This document shows positions 13,158 through 14,898 of a DNA stretch of 14,898 bases, piece after piece; position 1 is the first letter of the stretch; each line of letters opens with the position of its first letter. The notes under the pieces were generated by a model. That model made no database searches and had not been told where the DNA came from. It saw only the letters and a program-made list of their open reading frames with translations. The position numbers were made by a program, and so were the translations under genes. The DNA comes from Hungateiclostridiaceae bacterium UBA3934 (GTDB taxonomy: Bacteria; Bacillota; Clostridia; Acetivibrionales; DTU013): positions 8,065 through 22,962 of the forward strand of contig DGEE01000067.1 in the NCBI GenBank assembly GCA_002385815.1. Reading direction: 5' to 3'.

Positions 13158-14483
13158 TCAATCCTTATTGTCCCGTTCCCTGAGTATGAACCTTATGGGG
13201 GTACCTTCGAACCCGTAACTCTTCCTGAGCTGATTCTCAAGATATCGCTCATAGGAATAGTGGAAAAGCTCCCTGTCATTCATAAATATCACAAATGTAG
13301 GAGGCCTGACTGCCGCCTGCACAGCATAATACAGTTTTAGCCTCCTGCCTTTATCGGACGGCGGCTGTACCATCGCCGTCGCTTCATTGAGCAGGTCATT
13401 GAGCATTCCGGTTGAAATCCTGAGAGATGCCTGTTCATATATGAATTTCACCAGTTCCAGCAATCTGTGTACTCTTTGTCCGGTTCTGACAGAAATGAAC
13501 AACACAGGTGCGTACTGCATGAAGCCCAGCTTCTCGTTTACTTTCCTGCGGTATTCATCCATCGTGCCGGTTCCTTTTTCAACAAGATCCCATTTGTTTA
13601 TGACGATCACTGATGCCTTCCCCTGCTCATGGGCGTACCCGGCTATCCTTGTATCCTGTTCAGTCACACCCTCCAGGGCATCAATCATGATCACACAGAC
13701 ATCAGACCTTTCTATTGCCGTCCAGGATCTGAGCACACTGTATCTTTCGATGCTTTCGGTTATCCTGCTTTTTCTGCGTATGCCAGCAGTATCTATGAGC
13801 ACGAATTTACCTCCATCCTGCTCCACATACGTGTCTACTGCATCCCTTGTGGTCCCCGGTATATCACTGACTATGACCCTTTCCTCGCCGATCAGCCTGT
13901 TGACCAGTGAAGACTTTCCGGAGTTGGGTTTTCCGACCACAGCTACTTTTATGACATTATCCTCTGAATCTTCCAGGTTTTCGTCGGGGAAAAAGCTGTA
14001 TATCTTATCGAGCAGATCTCCCATCCCGAGACCATGTACGGAAGACACCGTTTCCACATCTCCCAGTGCAAGATTGTAAAACTCATATATTTCCGGCGGT
14101 GGTTCCCCAATATTGTCGACCTTGTTGGCCACCAGAACCACAGGTTTGCTGGTCTTGCGCAGCATCGTTGCTATTTCTTTGTCCGAAGCCGTCATGCCCT
14201 CCTTGCCATCCACCATAAAAACAATGACATCAGCCAGTTCCACAGCCACTTCAGCTTGTCTGCGTATCTGCTGCATGATTTTATCTTCTGAATACGGCTC
14301 GATGCCTCCCGTGTCTATGAGCGTGAATGTCCTGTTTCTCCACTCCGCTTCTGCATAGACCCTGTCTCTGGTCACGCCAGGTGTATCTTCAACGATCGAG
14401 ATCCGTTTTCCGCATATATAATTGAAAAAGGTAGACTTGCCGACATTAGGCCTGCCAACAATCGCTACTATCGGTTTTGCCAA
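13158..14483 (-). CDS. der: Ribosome biogenesis GTPase Der (EngA)
   Basis: 441 residues, normal length. Two GTPase domains in tandem and a C-terminal KH-like domain: G1 GRPNVGKST at 10-18, G3 DTGG, G4 NKVD for the first; GKPNSGKSS, DTAG, NKWD for the second, with an acidic Glu/Asp linker between them; the last ~90 residues (RRLKLYYAVQAA to the end) are the KH domain. It acts in 50S subunit assembly. The start is a TTG at 14483: AGAGGG lies 8 bases upstream and the product begins with the family-typical AKPIVAIVGRP. A GTG three codons upstream overlaps the ribosome site and is less likely. The first 38 bases overlap the end of the DUF512 gene, suggesting coupled translation. Confidence 0.97.
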   Translation of the reverse strand: MAKPIVAIVGRPNVGKSTFFNYICGKRISIVEDTPGVTRDRVYAEAEWRNRTFTLIDTGGIEPYSEDKIMQQIRRQAEVAVELADVIVFMVDGKEGMTASDKEIATMLRKTSKPVVLVANKVDNIGEPPPEIYEFYNLALGDVETVSSVHGLGMGDLLDKIYSFFPDENLEDSEDNVIKVAVVGKPNSGKSSLVNRLIGEERVIVSDIPGTTRDAVDTYVEQDGGKFVLIDTAGIRRKSRITESIERYSVLRSWTAIERSDVCVIMIDALEGVTEQDTRIAGYAHEQGKASVIVINKWDLVEKGTGTMDEYRRKVNEKLGFMQYAPVLFISVRTGQRVHRLLELVKFIYEQASLRISTGMLNDLLNEATAMVQPPSDKGRRLKLYYAVQAAVRPPTFVIFMNDRELFHYSYERYLENQLRKSYGFEGTPIRFILRERDNKD

Positions 14484-14898
14484 ATGATTCACCCTCTTTG
14501 TACGTTGTCCCCAAAATCCTGTCTGCAAAATCCGCACCATCATTGTCAACAACAGTGATTTTTTTGCCCAGGACCTCACTCAGCCTGTCAACTGTGAAAT
14601 CGTCAAGGAACAGTTCTTCATCTGACTTCAGCATGCTCTTTGATATGAGCAGCTCGCTGCCCAGCGGCATGCCCCTGAGCTGGCGTACTATGTCAGTGCC
14701 GGTCAGAAGGCCCGTCACCGTGACATTTTCTCCAAAAAATTCGTTTTCTATCGCATAAACGATTATCTGCAATCCATTATACCGCTTTTCCAGAGTCCGG
14801 GCCATTTGCCTGATATAGCCCGATGCACATTTGCCCGTTGCTATGCTCACAGTCCTGGCCGGCTGACCCTTCCATTGCCTGTCCAGCATCTCTCCGTT
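14446..14898 (-). CDS. DUF512-domain radical SAM-type protein, C-terminal part
   Basis: Only the last 150 residues are in the window; the start lies beyond the right edge. The sequence matches the DUF512 region: VTVTGLLTGTDIVRQL, a PLGSELLIS strand, FLDDFTVDRLSEVLGKKI and VVDNDGADFADRI close to the end. In family members this follows an N-terminal PDZ-like domain and a radical SAM core with an FeS cluster, neither visible here. Function is unknown; placement directly before der is common in Clostridia. The gene ends inside the 5' end of der (38-base overlap in another frame). Confidence 0.86.
   Translation of the reverse strand, partial: NGEMLDRQWKGQPARTVSIATGKCASGYIRQMARTLEKRYNGLQIIVYAIENEFFGENVTVTGLLTGTDIVRQLRGMPLGSELLISKSMLKSDEELFLDDFTVDRLSEVLGKKITVVDNDGADFADRILGTTYKEGESFGKTDSSDCWQA

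Noticed and set aside
13387..14079. 230-codon plus-strand open frame opposite der
   Set aside because: Ser/Thr/Leu-rich antisense shadow of a strongly conserved GTPase.
1..14898. CRISPR array, insertion sequence, prophage or defence system
   Set aside because: No spaced direct repeats, no transposase or integrase, and no nuclease, reverse transcriptase or toxin gene found in the conserved frames.

Overview
The window looks like chromosome of an anaerobic, low-to-mid GC member of the Clostridia (Firmicutes). Evidence: a ferredoxin-linked 2-oxoacid oxidoreductase, a stand-alone BioY under an apparent BirA operator, a YmaF-family protein, strong AGGAG-type ribosome sites, sigma-A promoters of the TTGnnn-N17-TATAAT type, and the Clostridia-like order DUF512 / der / plsY / gpsA. 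The genus cannot be fixed from the sequence. I see no insertion sequence, phage, CRISPR array, rRNA or tRNA. Most of the window is housekeeping DNA; the less ordinary parts are a poorly characterised envelope protein, a Cys-rich SOD-like protein and several regulatory palindromes.

Layout. Positions 1-207 (minus): N-terminus of a PiT-type phosphate transporter, cut by the window edge. The 335-base gap 208-542 holds its promoter, an A/T-rich stretch, and a perfect 10+14+10 inverted repeat matching the BirA biotin operator, which overlaps the -35 box of the bioY promoter. bioY (plus, 543-1106) meets a small YgiT-type zinc-ribbon gene tail to tail with a 32-base overlap. That small gene follows a membrane-anchored CapA-type gene (both minus). 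The 438-base gap 2638-3075 holds the capA promoter with a palindrome on its -10 box, an intrinsic terminator facing capA with no gene in front of it, and a promoter for ymaF (plus).

Positions 3455-6166 (minus): promoter, ferredoxin-like delta subunit, alpha, beta and gamma subunits of a 2-oxoacid:ferredoxin oxidoreductase, then a terminator. This enzyme would convert 2-oxoacids such as branched-chain keto acids to acyl-CoA and reduced ferredoxin, or run in reverse. Positions 6234-9299 (minus): a separate three-gene unit of an anchored protein with acidic linkers, tcdA (t6A to cyclic t6A in tRNA) and a P-loop ATPase.

Positions 9350-10644 (plus): archaeal-type cofactor-independent phosphoglycerate mutase, divergent from the anchored protein. 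Positions 10657-11304 (minus): a Cu/Zn superoxide dismutase family protein with all metal ligands, a long Cys-rich N-terminus and twin CTGATCAG palindromes just upstream of its proposed promoter. Positions 11448-14898 (minus): DUF512 protein (partial), der (TTG start inside the DUF512 gene), plsY and gpsA. The last two supply sn-glycerol-3-phosphate and acylate it, the first steps of phospholipid synthesis; Der serves ribosome assembly.
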